This document shows, one piece after another, positions 1 through 8,248 of a stretch of DNA of 64,000 nt. The notes below the pieces were generated by a model. That model made no database searches. It had not been told where the DNA came from and saw only the letters and a list, made by a program, of their open reading frames with translations. Within the stretch, counting starts at the first letter, position 1. Every line of letters begins with the position of its first letter. The translations under genes were made by a program, and so were the position numbers. Origin of the DNA: Desulfuromonadaceae bacterium (GTDB lineage: Bacteria; Desulfobacterota; Desulfuromonadia; Geobacterales; Pseudopelobacteraceae). The stretch covers positions 166,224 to 230,223 of the forward strand of contig JAQTZV010000004.1 in NCBI GenBank assembly GCA_028687585.1, written 5' to 3'.

Positions 1-888
1 CCTCTTGTGTGCCATGAAAACATTCTGGGAGTAATCGTCGTTGATAATCCGGATTCCGGTCGTAACATTTCTGATGCGCATGTAAATTTCCTCCGGCTTT
101 TTGCCAACCAGGCCGGCATGGCAATTGAAAATTCGATGCTCTATAACCGCATTGAAGAGGCGCATCTAAACCTGAAAGATGCCCGGGAACGATTGCTGCA
201 CGGCGAGCGCATGGCCGCTATCGGGGAGGTGGCGGCAAACCTGGTCCACGAGCTGAAAAACCCGCTCGTCTCAATTGGAGGCTTTGCCGGAAGACTTCTC
301 AAATCATTACCTACAGAGACTCCGCAACATCACTATGCCGATACTATTGTTTCCGAGGTCAGTCGCCTGGAGAAGATGCTTGGAGAAATTCTTGCCTTCT
401 CGCGTAAACCGACAATCTGCTTCAGCAGATGCGACCTGAATGAAATCATCCAGGATTGCCTAACGAACTGTGCCACCACTTTTGAGGATCACAATATAAA
501 AATATCGGTATCAGGATGTGACGGCAGATGGAGCGTTTCAGGTGACGCCCACCAGCTGAAACAGGTTTTTCTTAATCTGATCCTGAACGCCTGTGATGTT
601 ATGCCGGAAGGCGGAGAGCTGTCTTTTACTCTGGACACAGGGGAAACTTTACAAGGCAAAAAAACCGTTATTGTCTGCATTGAAGACAGTGGTGGAGGAA
701 TCCGGAAAGAGATGCTGCCACAAATTTTCAACCCCTTTTTCACAACCAAGAATCACGGCACCGGACTTGGTCTCGCAATTGCGAATCGTATCATTCTCAA
801 TCACCTTGGCTCAATAGAGGCGCACAACACTGCAAAGGGCGCGGCATTTACCATAACGTTGCCGCTGGCAGAACGAATCAACAGTTAA
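1..888 (+). CDS. Sensor histidine kinase, C-terminal part (5' end outside window)
   Basis: The reading frame is open from base 1, so the gene starts upstream. The visible part begins in the end of a GAF-type sensor domain (LGVIVVDNP ... FANQAGMAIENS), continues through a short coiled linker and a HisKA dimerisation domain with the phospho-accepting His in NLVHELKNPL, and ends in a HATPase domain with N box (NLILNACDVMPEGG), DSGGGI and GTGLGLAIANRI. No membrane segment is visible in this part, so a soluble or N-terminally anchored kinase is possible. The cognate regulator is not adjacent; the nearest receiver protein is at 5812. Class assignment is firm, the signal sensed is unknown. Confidence 0.93.
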   Translation, partial: PLVCHENILGVIVVDNPDSGRNISDAHVNFLRLFANQAGMAIENSMLYNRIEEAHLNLKDARERLLHGERMAAIGEVAANLVHELKNPLVSIGGFAGRLLKSLPTETPQHHYADTIVSEVSRLEKMLGEILAFSRKPTICFSRCDLNEIIQDCLTNCATTFEDHNIKISVSGCDGRWSVSGDAHQLKQVFLNLILNACDVMPEGGELSFTLDTGETLQGKKTVIVCIEDSGGGIRKEMLPQIFNPFFTTKNHGTGLGLAIANRIILNHLGSIEAHNTAKGAAFTITLPLAERINS

Positions 889-898
889 AAAGGCTGCC

Positions 899-1288
899 AT
901 GATGACCAATAAAAATACAGGTAACGCGGTAACAATAGATTCTTTAGAATCCCTTCGCGACCGTCTGCGGGGATTTGTACTTGAACGGGATTGGGATCAA
1001 TATCACACCCCCAAGAACCTCTCAATGGCTCTTATTGCGGAAGCGGCTGAACTTGTTGAACATTTTCAATGGGTCGACGGGAATGAAAGCCATCTTCTTG
1101 AAGATAAAACCCGTCAGGCTGTAGAAGAAGAACTGGCTGATATTCTGATCTATCTCGTAAGAATCTCAGACAAACTGGATGTTGATCTCTACAAGGCTGT
1201 AGAACGAAAAATTGCGATCAATGGCAAAAAGTATCCTGCTGAGCTGGTCCGGGGCAGCGCCAAGAAATATACCGAGTATCAACTATAA
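899..1288 (+). CDS. MazG-like nucleotide pyrophosphohydrolase
   Basis: A 129-residue protein of the all-alpha NTP pyrophosphohydrolase (MazG/dCTPase) superfamily. The metal-binding pattern is visible as EAAELVEHFQW followed by EEELADILIYL, the ExxE...ExxD arrangement of the family. Such enzymes hydrolyse (d)NTPs, often non-canonical ones, to NMP plus pyrophosphate in the cytoplasm. It begins 10 bases after the kinase stop and may share its transcript. Two adjacent ATG codons (899 and 902) are both possible starts. Substrate cannot be read from the sequence. Confidence 0.88.
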   Translation: MMTNKNTGNAVTIDSLESLRDRLRGFVLERDWDQYHTPKNLSMALIAEAAELVEHFQWVDGNESHLLEDKTRQAVEEELADILIYLVRISDKLDVDLYKAVERKIAINGKKYPAELVRGSAKKYTEYQL

Positions 1289-1315
1289 TGCGGGTATGCT
1301 GAAGGAGTTATAATT

Positions 1316-1693
1316 TTGGGACTTTTTTCGGGAGAGACAAAAACCGCCGTTTCATCAGAAACCAAAAAATTTTACGCCGCCTATAGTCAAATACTGATTG
1401 ATGGTGAAATCATTGAGGCGGGGTATGTCGTTATCAGGGACACGTTCCTTTTCACCAACAAGCGGTTGATCTTGGTCGATATTCAAGGTGTTTCCGGCAA
1501 ACAGATAGAATACATCTCAATACCATACAGTAACATCATGAAATTCAGTGTGCAGACGGGGGGAGGCTTCGACCTTAACGCTGAATTGAAGCTCTGGATT
1601 GGCAGTGAGACAATACCGCTTGAGAAAAAATTCAATGAGGATGTGAGTATTTATGAAGTGCAGAAGGTTTTGGCGCAACATGTACTGAAATAA
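1316..1693 (+). CDS. Bacterial PH-domain protein (bPH_1 type)
   Basis: A 125-residue soluble protein resembling the bacterial pleckstrin-homology family (formerly DUF1696): an early YSQILIDGEII segment, FLFTNKRLILVD, and a final helix (VSIYEVQKVLAQHVL). The start is a TTG at 1316 preceded by a good AAGGAG at 1302-1307; no ATG lies at this position. No signal peptide or membrane segment. Members are usually of unknown function. Family call is likely, role unknown. Confidence 0.82.
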   Translation: MGLFSGETKTAVSSETKKFYAAYSQILIDGEIIEAGYVVIRDTFLFTNKRLILVDIQGVSGKQIEYISIPYSNIMKFSVQTGGGFDLNAELKLWIGSETIPLEKKFNEDVSIYEVQKVLAQHVLK

Positions 1694-1756
1694 TGTCGCC
1701 CATGCTCGGAAGGCAGGGTGCTTTAATCGAAGTAATATAAGATTGGGAGAAACAAG

Positions 1757-2656
1757 ATGAATCCGGTCGGATCGACAAACAGTCAACCGCTGGCTTCAAC
1801 TCGTATCGTCGGCAGGAACGGGGAGGAGTTGCAAAGAGCAGGTTCCGCCTCGAACGGTTCATCAGCCTCTATCGGCCCCCCCGGTAAATCCCCTACGGTT
1901 ACAACTCCTGAGCAGAAGGGCTTTCAACCAAAGGAACCTTCTGCTAATGAATTCAAACCCTATGTGCGAACCGGTTCGCAAGAAACAAAGCCGGCGGGTG
2001 AGGGAGAAAAAACTCAAAACGTCGCAGCTCAAACTGGTGTCCTACAGGAAAAGCAGGATCCTCAGATTCAGGCTCAGATTACCCAGCTGAAATCCATAGA
2101 GGAGAAGGTCAAGGCCCACGAGGCGGCTCACAAAGCTGCCGGGGGAGCAATGACCGGCCCTGTTTCCTATTCGTACACGCGTGGACCGGATGGAAAAAGC
2201 TATATCACCGGCGGCGAAGTGCCCATTTCCGTCACCCCCGGAAAGACTCCCCAGGAAACAATCAGCCGGATGCAGCAGGTTATCCAGGCCGCACTGGCGC
2301 CGGCGGACCCTTCCCCTCAGGATCGCGCCGTTGCCGGACAGGCGGCGGCTCAACAACAGGAAGCGAGACAGCAGTTGTCTGCAACGCCGGCCACCTCTGA
2401 AACACAACCAGCCGTTTCAGTAGAACCGGGGAAATTGGCCGACAGTATTGTTGCACGAGACTCCCGACGCGCCTATGGCAATCCGGCAGTCACCGGCAAA
2501 AAGCCGGAATTTATTGATACCGCTGATCCGGCAAATTCGGATCAGCAAAATCCCGTATCATCTGTAACGGGGACAGCAAGAGCGCCGCTTGACACGGTGA
2601 CCCCGGCCAACATCACCGGATTTGGCCAGCCACAGCAGATATCGTACTATGCGTGA
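1757..2656 (+). CDS. SprA-related putative metalloprotease family protein
   Basis: A 299-residue protein with a low-complexity Pro/Ser/Gln-rich N-terminal third and a conserved core around residues 95-210. The core holds a HEAAHKAAGG motif (HExxH-like zinc site) followed by GPVSYSYTRGPDGKSY and GGEVPISV, the pattern of the SprA-related (CJM1_0395) family. A helical QTISRMQQVIQAALAPADPSPQD segment (in two parts) follows. No signal peptide is evident. The C-terminal 90 residues are again disordered. Function of the family is not established; protease activity is inferred only from the zinc motif. Confidence 0.8.
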   Translation: MNPVGSTNSQPLASTRIVGRNGEELQRAGSASNGSSASIGPPGKSPTVTTPEQKGFQPKEPSANEFKPYVRTGSQETKPAGEGEKTQNVAAQTGVLQEKQDPQIQAQITQLKSIEEKVKAHEAAHKAAGGAMTGPVSYSYTRGPDGKSYITGGEVPISVTPGKTPQETISRMQQVIQAALAPADPSPQDRAVAGQAAAQQQEARQQLSATPATSETQPAVSVEPGKLADSIVARDSRRAYGNPAVTGKKPEFIDTADPANSDQQNPVSSVTGTARAPLDTVTPANITGFGQPQQISYYA

Positions 2657-2705
2657 TCTCTGACGAAAAACGAAAATCAACGACAACTGCCATGAAGGCC
2701 TGCTG

Positions 2706-3863
2706 ATGCTCCCCTGCCGTACCGCCCTGATATATTCTCCGCTTTTTGGCAATTTCAGCTATGGTGACGATCACCCGTTCAAACTTCATCGCAACCGTAT
2801 GGCGTATGATCTGATGGCCGCTTACGGCTTGCTTGAACTCCCGAACATGCAGATTCGTGACTGTAAGGCGGCCTCTGATGAGCAGTTGCTGTCGTTCCAT
2901 GCCCCGGACTACATTGCCCGCCTCAAGGAATTCAGCACATCCGACGTCCCACGTGCGGATTTCAGATTTGGACTGGGGGATGCCGAGTGCCCGGTGTTCA
3001 AGGGACTCTTCGAGTGTGCCGCACTTGGTGCAGGAGCTACGCTTGAAGCCGTACGACTTGTAGAAGAGGAACAGTTTGCTGTCGCCTTCAACCTGACCGG
3101 CGGGTGGCATCATGCCCACCGTGCCAAGGCCTCCGGTTTTTCATACTTGAATGATGCCGTCATCGCCATAAACTGGCTTGTCGCTCGTGGACGACGGGTG
3201 CTCTATCTGGATATTGATGCCCACCACGGCGACGGTGTTCAGGAAGCGTATTATGATACCGACCAGGTGATGACGATATCGCTTCACGAAAGCGGCATCT
3301 ATTTTTACCCCGGAACCGGCTTCGAGGATGAAATCGGAGAAGGACGCGGCAGGGGATATTCGGTCAATGTGCCGCTGTTGGCCCACACTGATGACGCGAT
3401 TTATCTGAAAGCCTTTGATGAGGTGGCCTATCCGTTGATCGCCGCCTTCAACCCGGATATACTGGTTACCCAAATCGGTGCTGACACTTTTCGCACCGAC
3501 CCGCTCACCAATCTTGAGATCACCACGCACAGCTACTGCGAAATTCTTACAAAGATAAAGCGGCTTAAAATACCCTGGGTGGCGCTGGGCGGGGGTGGTT
3601 ATGATCTTATGAACACCGCACGGGCCTGGACGCTGGCCTGGGCAACCATGAATAACGTCGAACTGAATCCGCGGCTGCCAAGCTCCTTTATTGACAAGAT
3701 CGTGCCGTTGGGCTATCAGAACCGGGTCCTGCTGGACGCCATGCACTGGGCGGAAGAAGATGATCGGGCCGTAGCGTTGGCGGCTGTTGAAAAAAGCATC
3801 GCCCGCATAAAAAAAACAATTTTCCCTGGTATACTCGGAAGCTATGGCGATTCTTCCACATAA
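2706..3863 (+). CDS. Histone deacetylase-like (AcuC/HDAC superfamily) amidohydrolase
   Basis: A 385-residue zinc-dependent deacetylase. Visible are the tandem His pair in GGWHHAHRAKASGFSYLND, the zinc ligands in DIDAHHGDG, a later Asp in QIGADTFRTDPL, and the GGGGYD tyrosine loop. These residues make it a likely active enzyme. Bacterial members act on acetyl-lysine, acetyl-CoA synthetase (AcuC) or acetylpolyamines. The next gene starts inside its last codons (20-base overlap), so this is the head of a tightly coupled set reaching 5704. Substrate is not predictable from sequence alone. Confidence 0.93.
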   Translation: MLPCRTALIYSPLFGNFSYGDDHPFKLHRNRMAYDLMAAYGLLELPNMQIRDCKAASDEQLLSFHAPDYIARLKEFSTSDVPRADFRFGLGDAECPVFKGLFECAALGAGATLEAVRLVEEEQFAVAFNLTGGWHHAHRAKASGFSYLNDAVIAINWLVARGRRVLYLDIDAHHGDGVQEAYYDTDQVMTISLHESGIYFYPGTGFEDEIGEGRGRGYSVNVPLLAHTDDAIYLKAFDEVAYPLIAAFNPDILVTQIGADTFRTDPLTNLEITTHSYCEILTKIKRLKIPWVALGGGGYDLMNTARAWTLAWATMNNVELNPRLPSSFIDKIVPLGYQNRVLLDAMHWAEEDDRAVALAAVEKSIARIKKTIFPGILGSYGDSST

Positions 3864-4686
3864 CCGTCAACTTTTTGATGCAGCCGGCAGGCCACTCTCT
3901 TCACTCCAGGCAATTAACCGTCTGGATGAAGCTGAAAAGGAGTTGATATATTCCCGGCTGCTGCCGCAGCGCCTGCGCGATGTACTGGGCATACCTGAAA
4001 ACTCACTGTGCAACTCCGCCGGCGAGCGGTTAGTAACGATTATCGCGCCACATGGATTATCTCTGGTGCGGATTGAAGCCCGCTCGAAAGCGGATGCCGG
4101 CGTGGTGGTTTTTTTCCTGGAGCTGTCGGACACGCCCTACCAGCAGATGGAACTCAGTTTTTGTATCATTCGTGATCCGGTATCGCCACACTATGCCGTC
4201 GACGTTGATGAAAGCGGTGCAAATAACTGGTTTGCGTCCCATGGGCGCAATATACCGGAAGAGCTTCGCGCTATGCGGGCGGGGTTATTCCCAAACCAGA
4301 CCCACCATGGGCTGCAGCTGTTTGTCACCTTTTTTCCGCTTCTGGAACGATTTACCGATTCACTCGGGAGGCAGATGATCGTGGCCGAACCGCTTTCCTA
4401 CGATAATGCCATTCGCTATGAAAAATACGGTTTCGACTATCTGCGCGGCAGACGGCTGATGCAGGAGATTGACCGTGAGTTTCATCCCGGGGGGCGATAT
4501 TTTTCCCGTCTGGACGGCTCAACTCCCTTTCGGGTGCCCGGAATGGAGCGGACGGTAAGTGGGAGAAGTTGGGCGATTCACGACGGAATTATGGATGAAC
4601 CGTGGGATGAAGTGCAGATTTACCGGATGATCGGCACACATGCCGGCATTAACACGTTCCCGGATAGAGAGGAAGAACGACGATGA
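3844..4686 (+). CDS. Conserved hypothetical protein, translationally coupled to HDAC-like gene
   Basis: A 280-residue soluble protein without signal peptide or membrane segment. I do not recognise a family. The middle (about residues 70-135) has beta-rich character (GVVVFFLELSDTPYQQMELSF), and the part near residue 190 (NAIRYEKYGFDYLRGRRLM) is reminiscent of the end of GNAT-type acyltransferase folds, but no acetyl-CoA loop is apparent. Its start lies 20 bases inside the deacetylase gene and its stop overlaps the TPR gene by ATGA, so it very likely works with those products. Confidence 0.75.
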   Translation: MAILPHNRQLFDAAGRPLSSLQAINRLDEAEKELIYSRLLPQRLRDVLGIPENSLCNSAGERLVTIIAPHGLSLVRIEARSKADAGVVVFFLELSDTPYQQMELSFCIIRDPVSPHYAVDVDESGANNWFASHGRNIPEELRAMRAGLFPNQTHHGLQLFVTFFPLLERFTDSLGRQMIVAEPLSYDNAIRYEKYGFDYLRGRRLMQEIDREFHPGGRYFSRLDGSTPFRVPGMERTVSGRSWAIHDGIMDEPWDEVQIYRMIGTHAGINTFPDREEERR

Positions 4687-5597
4687 GGCAGATGCAGCAA
4701 ATGCAGGAAACACAACCCACCGCTTTAGACGGGATACTCTACTTTGCTCCCGCTGACGATTTTCTGCTCAGCGGCCGGGACGGCATGGTTGCAATTCAGT
4801 GGGCAGGTAAACCACCCATCCCGTTGCTGGAGGAGGATTTTACCCTCATGGCAAGCGGCTATCCTGATTATGATATGGTGGGGCGAGGCATCTACCAGGC
4901 CCTGCGTCTTAACCCGGAGTGTACCGGCGCAGCCGTGTATGCTGCGGTGTTGAGAGAAGCCTATCCGCATATTATCTCCGAACTTGGCGGACAGATTATC
5001 ATGCTGGAGGCCAAGGAAATAGACACGCCCTACCTGGATCGTAAAATTACTCTGCTCAAGATCATGGCGTTGCTCGACCCTGACAATACCGGCCTGCCGT
5101 TGGAAATCGCCCGGGCCTACGTCGATAAGGGGTCACGCCTTGCCAGCATGCAGTACTGCGTAACCTGCTGGTATGCTGCCGAAAAATATCTGAAGACGGC
5201 GCTCTCTCTTGCACCGGGGGATCGCCACGCAGCATACGAATATGGAGAAGCGCTGTATGTTCTTGGCCGGTACGACCAGGCCGCCGAAATATGGAGCGAC
5301 GTACTTGCGCTTCTGGAGCCGGCGGAGCGGACCCGGATTGAAGCACGGATTGCCGGAATACGTGAAGGCAGAATCCCGATGGTACCGCCACTCGACTATC
5401 TCACAGCGCTCTCGGTTGCGGTCGAGCTGCATGGCAACGGCTTCAACGACGAGGCAGCCTCAATTATAACAGACGTCCTCGCCGATTCTGTTTTTGCCCA
5501 ACAGTTCCCACTAAATGAGGTATACTATCTGCTCGGAACCTGCTATCAGGAAGCAGGTCTGATGAGAGAAGCAGCAGAAGCGTTCAAGAGGAGTTAA
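4683..5597 (+). CDS. Tetratricopeptide-repeat protein
   Basis: A 304-residue protein whose second half shows helix-pair repeats typical of TPRs: AEKYLKTALSLAPGDRHAAY / EYGEALYVLGRYDQAAEIW and, at the C-terminus, NEVYYLLGTCYQEAGLM. The first 100 residues are not repeat-like. No signal peptide, so cytoplasmic. It starts on the ATGA overlap with the preceding gene. A scaffold or adaptor role for the deacetylase-like enzyme is an inference from context only. Confidence 0.83.
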   Translation: MRQMQQMQETQPTALDGILYFAPADDFLLSGRDGMVAIQWAGKPPIPLLEEDFTLMASGYPDYDMVGRGIYQALRLNPECTGAAVYAAVLREAYPHIISELGGQIIMLEAKEIDTPYLDRKITLLKIMALLDPDNTGLPLEIARAYVDKGSRLASMQYCVTCWYAAEKYLKTALSLAPGDRHAAYEYGEALYVLGRYDQAAEIWSDVLALLEPAERTRIEARIAGIREGRIPMVPPLDYLTALSVAVELHGNGFNDEAASIITDVLADSVFAQQFPLNEVYYLLGTCYQEAGLMREAAEAFKRS

Positions 5598-5599
5598 CC

Positions 5600-5704
5600 A
5601 TGTTCGGTTTCAGTATGGCAGACTGGATTTTCTGCGGATTTATTCTGCTCGTTATATTTGTCTGCGTTGCCATCAGTGATATGCGCAAGTCCGGCAACTC
5701 ATGA
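5600..5704 (+). CDS. 34-residue single-span membrane peptide
   Basis: Too short for routine calling. ATG at 5600 lies two bases after the TPR stop with AGGAG at 5588-5592 as ribosome binding site. The product begins MFGFSMADWIF and has one hydrophobic span (about residues 8-25) followed by a short polar tail (SDMRKSGNS), giving an N-out or N-in small membrane protein. Its position at the end of a closely packed set argues that it is translated. Function unknown. Confidence 0.6.
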   Translation: MFGFSMADWIFCGFILLVIFVCVAISDMRKSGNS

Positions 5705-5811
5705 ACAGCTACTGTGCGGAACAGTTTTTTTACGTTTCGGTTACATTAGCCATGCATCATTGGCATCATTTTTATTTCCCTGTTCTGCCGAATACGCTAT
5801 AATCCCCCGCC

Positions 5812-6198
5812 ATGGGAAAAATACTGCTAATTGATGATGATCCTGCCTTTACCCGATTTTTGTCGGCCTATATAGCTGACAATTTTCCCCTTCTTCAGGT
5901 AGAGACCTGTAACAATCCGATGTCGGGGCTCCATTCAATAAAAAATGGCGGCTATGATCTGATGCTGATCGACCTCGAAATGCCGGCCATGGATGGACTC
6001 AAACTCCTCAGGTTTGCAGTTGACAGCGGAATGGACAAAAACCGGATTGTTATACTTTCGGGAAGAGATGCTGATTTTTTGCATGATGTCTGTCCGATGG
6101 GTACCTGCCTGGCGGTCCTGAATAAATTCGAAGTACGCCAGAAAAGTGTTCTTGACATGGTATTCAACTCGCTCCACCGAAAAGCAGGCGCGGCCTGA
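5812..6198 (+). CDS. Single-domain response regulator (receiver only)
   Basis: A 128-residue CheY-like receiver with no output domain. The acidic pocket is MGKILLIDDDP, the phospho-acceptor Asp is in LMLIDLEMPAMDG, the switch Ser is in VILSGRD, and the conserved Lys is in VLNKFE. A TATAAT hexamer at 5798-5803 lies only 8 bases before the ATG and no Shine-Dalgarno precedes it, so the mRNA may be leaderless or nearly so. A partner kinase is not adjacent; the orphan kinase at the left edge is 5 kb away. Confidence 0.9.
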   Translation: MGKILLIDDDPAFTRFLSAYIADNFPLLQVETCNNPMSGLHSIKNGGYDLMLIDLEMPAMDGLKLLRFAVDSGMDKNRIVILSGRDADFLHDVCPMGTCLAVLNKFEVRQKSVLDMVFNSLHRKAGAA

Positions 6199-6204
6199 CT
6201 TGAA

Positions 6205-7413
6205 ATGACCGATCTGCTGAAAACTGCCGCCGTCCTGATTCTCATTATCGTACTTCTCCGCCGGAAAGTGTCCATGTCGGCAGTTATGCCGATCGGTGCA
6301 ATCGCACTGGGAATTATATATCTGACTCCCCCGCTTGTATTCCTCAAGGCGACTGCCCTTGGTGTTTTTGCTCCGAAATCCCTTGAAATGACGCTGACCC
6401 TGATGCTGACGATGGTGATGGAGAATGTTCTGCGCACCACCGGAATGCTTAAGCGCATGGTCACATCGCTTTCAACCGCCATCCCTGACCGGCGTTTTGT
6501 TATGGCTGCCATGCCGGCAATGATCGGCATGCTTCCCTCGCCGGGCGGGGCGGTTTTCTCCGCTCCCATGGTGAATGAAGCTGCGGGAGAGGCCGAAGTT
6601 ACACCGGAACAAAAAGCACTGATCAACTACTGGTACCGCCATATCTGGGAGTACATCTCGCCGCTTTATCCCGGAATAATTCTCGCAGCGGGTATTACCG
6701 GACTTTCCACACAGACCCTGTTCGTTGCCAACCTTCCCTTTGCCCTTTCTGTTATCGGTTGGGGAGTGCTGTTCTGTTTTCGAGGTCTCGGTCGGCAGGA
6801 GCCGGTCCCTCCTCCAGCCGACCGGACACAGGAACTGTTGACTTTTTTTGCCATGATCTCCCCAATCGTGCTGGCGCTTTTGCTGGTGGTGCTTTTCCGC
6901 GTCAACGCCGCGCTGGCTCTCGGTGGAGCGGTTATTGCCCTGTATGGATACCACCACTATACACCCGCCATGATACTGAAAAACCTGCGGGAGAGTGTTT
7001 CGGGAAAAGCACTTTTTCTGGTAATCGGCATCATGATCTTTCAGGAAGTGCTCCGGGCTACCGGCGCCCTGGGGGGGATTTCCGCTTTTTTTGCCGAATC
7101 CCGGATGCCGGTGCATCTGCTGCTGTTTTTGATTCCGTTTATCGCCGGTGTCATGACCGGTCTGACTGTTGGTTTTGTCGGCATTACCTTTCCGCTGCTG
7201 CTCCCACTAATGGGTGCTGCGGCGCCCTCACCGGCACTCGTTGCGCTGGCGTTTGGCGCCGGCTTTGCCGGAGTGATGCTCTCACCGGTTCATCTCTGTT
7301 ACGTATTAACCTGCGAATATTTTCAGGCGGATATCGCCAAAGTGTATCACCGCCTGTTTCTCCCGTCTGCCTGCGTTATGGCCGCTGTCTTAATCCCACT
7401 GTACGTCTGGTAG
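6205..7413 (+). CDS. DUF401 family membrane protein (ion-transporter superfamily)
   Basis: A 402-residue polytopic protein of roughly 10-11 hydrophobic spans. The re-entrant-like segments MIGMLPSPGGAVFSAPMV and ITGLSTQTLFV and the second-half GLTVGFVGITFPLL resemble the IT superfamily (GntP/DcuC-like) and the DUF401 family commonly seen in Desulfuromonadales and archaea. Substrate unknown. It starts 6 bases after the receiver gene and may be co-transcribed with it. Confidence 0.85.
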   Translation: MTDLLKTAAVLILIIVLLRRKVSMSAVMPIGAIALGIIYLTPPLVFLKATALGVFAPKSLEMTLTLMLTMVMENVLRTTGMLKRMVTSLSTAIPDRRFVMAAMPAMIGMLPSPGGAVFSAPMVNEAAGEAEVTPEQKALINYWYRHIWEYISPLYPGIILAAGITGLSTQTLFVANLPFALSVIGWGVLFCFRGLGRQEPVPPPADRTQELLTFFAMISPIVLALLLVVLFRVNAALALGGAVIALYGYHHYTPAMILKNLRESVSGKALFLVIGIMIFQEVLRATGALGGISAFFAESRMPVHLLLFLIPFIAGVMTGLTVGFVGITFPLLLPLMGAAAPSPALVALAFGAGFAGVMLSPVHLCYVLTCEYFQADIAKVYHRLFLPSACVMAAVLIPLYVW

Positions 7414-7520
7414 GCAAAAATTCGGTTCGCAGCCGGAATTCCTGCTTGCCTTCTGCCGGGGCTGTGGCACAATTGCATAGAAATAGGCTCCTTTAAATCC
7501 AACAGTACGGAGGAATAGTC

Positions 7521-8174
7521 ATGAAGAAAATCGGAGTAGTGTTGTCAGGATGCGGCGTATATGACGGCAGTGAAATTCAGGAAGCGGTTTTTACCCTGCT
7601 GGCAATCGACCGCCAGGGGTGCGAAGCGATCTGCATGGCGCCAGATGTCGATTTATCAGTCATAAATCACCTGACCTCGCAGGAAACCGGCGAAAAACGC
7701 GGTGTGCTGGTAGAATCCGCACGTATTGCACGCGGCGCCATCCGTGACATCAAAGGGGTCACGGCAGCGGAACTGGACGCAATAGTTTTCCCGGGCGGGT
7801 TCGGGGCGGCTAAAAATCTGTGCGATTTTGCCATGAAAGGATCGGCAGCCTCTGTTAATCCTGATGTATCCCGGTTGCTGAAGGAGATGGCCGCAGCAAA
7901 AAAACCGATCGGTGCGGTCTGCATTGCGCCTGCCCTGATTGCCGCCGTGCTGGGCAGGGAATTTTCACCGACGGTGACCATTGGCACCGATGCCGGGACT
8001 GCTGCTGAAATAGATAAGACCGGAGCGATTCATCAGGCGTGTCCGGTGACCGAATTTGTCATAGACCGGAAGAACAAGCTGGTAACATCGCCAGCCTATA
8101 TGTTGGCAGAACGCATTTCCGAGGTTGCTGATGGGATCGACAAATGTGTGAAAGAAGTTATTAATCTCATCTGA
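7521..8174 (+). CDS. elbB: ElbB-type DJ-1/PfpI family glyoxalase
   Basis: A 217-residue protein matching the length and motifs of ElbB (isoprenoid biosynthesis-associated, glyoxalase III-like). The N-terminus GVVLSGCGVYDGSEIQEAV is characteristic, and the nucleophile elbow carries the cysteine in PIGAVCIAPALIAAVL. Cytoplasmic. ATG at 7521 has GGAGG at 7509-7513. It appears monocistronic. Confidence 0.92.
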   Translation: MKKIGVVLSGCGVYDGSEIQEAVFTLLAIDRQGCEAICMAPDVDLSVINHLTSQETGEKRGVLVESARIARGAIRDIKGVTAAELDAIVFPGGFGAAKNLCDFAMKGSAASVNPDVSRLLKEMAAAKKPIGAVCIAPALIAAVLGREFSPTVTIGTDAGTAAEIDKTGAIHQACPVTEFVIDRKNKLVTSPAYMLAERISEVADGIDKCVKEVINLI

Positions 8175-8248
8175 TTTTTGCTGCCATAAACTCCATTCAA
8201 GGGTGAGGCATGCCTCGCCCTTGCTGTTTTCTACAGGATAGACCGCCG

